From assembly GCA_014534385.1 (NCBI GenBank), contig JACVRP010000212.1:1-6722 (forward strand): 6,722 nucleotides of DNA, read 5' to 3'. The DNA comes from Cyanobacteria bacterium Co-bin13. GTDB taxonomy: Bacteria > Cyanobacteriota > Cyanobacteriia > Phormidesmidales > Phormidesmidaceae. Below are positions 5,747 through 6,722 of the stretch, in pieces. The notes under the pieces are model-generated. The model had not been told where the DNA came from and ran no database searches. It saw nothing but the letters and a program-made list of their open reading frames with translations. Each line of letters starts with the position of its first letter. Within the stretch, counting starts at the first letter, position 1. The position numbers and the translations under genes were made by a program.

Positions 5747-5779
5747 GCTGCCCTCTAATAAATAGGGGGCGTGAACTCT

Positions 5780-6722
5780 CTAAAACGGCAGTTTCTTTTT
5801 GTTGGCTTTGTCGCTGTCAAATTCCAGTTCCTTCAGCTTCTTCATAATGCGGCTGAAGTATTCCTGCATGTAGTCTTCCAGCGTCGTAATTTCGTTGGGG
5901 TCAATGCCAAAGGTCTGGTAAGTCTCCTCCATCGACGCGTCGATCGGCTGACTACCTGCCACCACTTCAACAAAGGCTAGCCGGTCAGCAAAATTCCAGC
6001 CCCACTGGAAAAACTGAGCAATGCGGCGAATGTTTGTCAGCAGACCCATTGAAATGCGCGAGACACGGGCCGTTTGCCCTGACTTGCGCTCACACAGGCG
6101 AATGATCTCATAAGCGCCCCAAGCCCGAGGCCCAGCCAGCGGAAAGCTGCGGTTGATCGTAGCAGGGGTAGACAGAGCCTTGACAGCAAATTTAGCAATA
6201 TCTTGAGTATCCATATAGGCGATGGGCGCGGCTTCACCCATGACCCAAATCGCCTGCTTCTCCAGGGTCGGAATGGCGTATTGGCCGATCAGGCCCTGCA
6301 AAAAGCCGCAGGGCCGCAGAATGGTGTAGTCTAGGCCCGACTCGACCAAGTACTTCTCAGTGCAGCGCTTGATCTCCATCAGCGGCACGTGGGGAAACTT
6401 CTCAGCATCTAAAATAGAGAAAAAGATAAAGCGCTTAATCCCGGCCGCCTGGGTGGCTTTGATTAGGTTCACCTGCCCCTGCCAATCGACCACCTCTGCC
6501 CGTTCGGTCGGTCTGGCGGTAGCGGCATCAATAACCGCCTCAACCCCTTCTAAAGCTTTTGTAAGTGTTTCTGGCTTGACCAGGTCGCCCCTAACCAGCT
6601 CCACGCCCCACTCCCTCAAAAAAGCGGCCCGCTGGAAGCTCCTGACCAAACAACGCACCTCGTATCCCTCATCTAGGGCGCGGCGTACAATCTGTCTTCC
6701 TAATGTGCCGGTAGCACCTACA
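5780..6722 (-). CDS. ycf39: Ycf39, atypical SDR/NmrA-like photosystem II assembly factor (start codon outside window)
   Basis: The frame runs from TAG 5780-5782 to the right edge, giving 313 visible residues. The first ones, VGATGTLGRQIV, are the N-terminal Rossmann dinucleotide-binding loop (GxxGxxG), so only about five residues and the start codon are missing. EVRCLVRS, then GDLVKPETL, the DAATARPT stretch and LDYTILRPCGFLQGL follow as in Ycf39/HCF244. The Lys of the classical YxxxK motif is kept in LMEIK but its Tyr is Leu, in line with an atypical, probably non-catalytic SDR. In Synechocystis, Ycf39 associates with the high-light-inducible proteins HliC/HliD and chlorophyll synthase and helps load chlorophyll into newly made D1 during reaction-centre assembly. 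The tail after about residue 290 is charged and Lys-rich. The gene is convergent with the pentapeptide gene. The GTG at 6658 is an internal Val codon, not the start. Confidence 0.88.
   Translation of the reverse strand, partial: VGATGTLGRQIVRRALDEGYEVRCLVRSFQRAAFLREWGVELVRGDLVKPETLTKALEGVEAVIDAATARPTERAEVVDWQGQVNLIKATQAAGIKRFIFFSILDAEKFPHVPLMEIKRCTEKYLVESGLDYTILRPCGFLQGLIGQYAIPTLEKQAIWVMGEAAPIAYMDTQDIAKFAVKALSTPATINRSFPLAGPRAWGAYEIIRLCERKSGQTARVSRISMGLLTNIRRIAQFFQWGWNFADRLAFVEVVAGSQPIDASMEETYQTFGIDPNEITTLEDYMQEYFSRIMKKLKELEFDSDKANKKKLPF

Noticed and set aside
5529..5765. Plus-strand open frame overlapping the end of the pentapeptide gene
   Set aside because: It overlaps the pentapeptide repeats and cap in another frame and runs through the intergenic hairpin.
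6658..6722. Idea that the minus-strand gene starts at GTG 6658
   Set aside because: The frame stays open to the window edge and encodes the Rossmann motif VGATGTLGR, so the real start is beyond 6722.
1..6722. CRISPR array, tRNA or rRNA gene, transposase or attachment site
   Set aside because: No regular spaced repeats, cloverleaf, transposase motifs or tRNA-end duplications were seen on either strand.

Overview
The window looks like a chromosomal segment of a cyanobacterium, probably a filamentous Leptolyngbya-like type. This rests on five HIP1 octamers (GCGATCGC) in 6.7 kb, a Ycf39 homologue (photosystem II assembly), a kinase with the plant-type ethylene-binding membrane domain, a likely lumenal pentapeptide-repeat protein, and GC-rich palindromes between genes. 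No database search was possible. Family calls come from motifs I recognise, and the genus is a guess.

Layout. Positions 1-65 hold the last 20 codons of a DnaK-type chaperone, closed by a clean intrinsic terminator (128-156). A spacer of about 300 bp follows with two short palindromes and an extended -10-like box, then an alpha/beta hydrolase (476-1495, or from 434). The gap at 1496-1775 carries a 9-bp perfect dyad, an overlapping direct repeat and a second 9-bp hairpin followed by a T-run. After it comes a large hybrid sensor kinase (1776-5096): ethylene-binding membrane domain, coiled coil, four PAS domains, histidine kinase and C-terminal receiver. A secreted pentapeptide-repeat protein (5168-5668) lies 71 bp downstream on the same strand and could be co-transcribed. 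After a strong hairpin, ycf39 runs convergently on the minus strand from beyond the right edge to 5780.

How the genes may work together. The kinase keeps every ethylene/copper-binding residue known from plant ETR1 that I could place by eye, so ethylene (or a light/UV input, as in the related Synechocystis UirS/Etr1) is a plausible signal. Its output partner is not in the window, and its own receiver domain suggests a phosphorelay. The pentapeptide protein and Ycf39 both point to the thylakoid, but a functional link to the kinase is only inferred from adjacency. The most unusual content is the kinase's domain architecture together with its structured upstream region.
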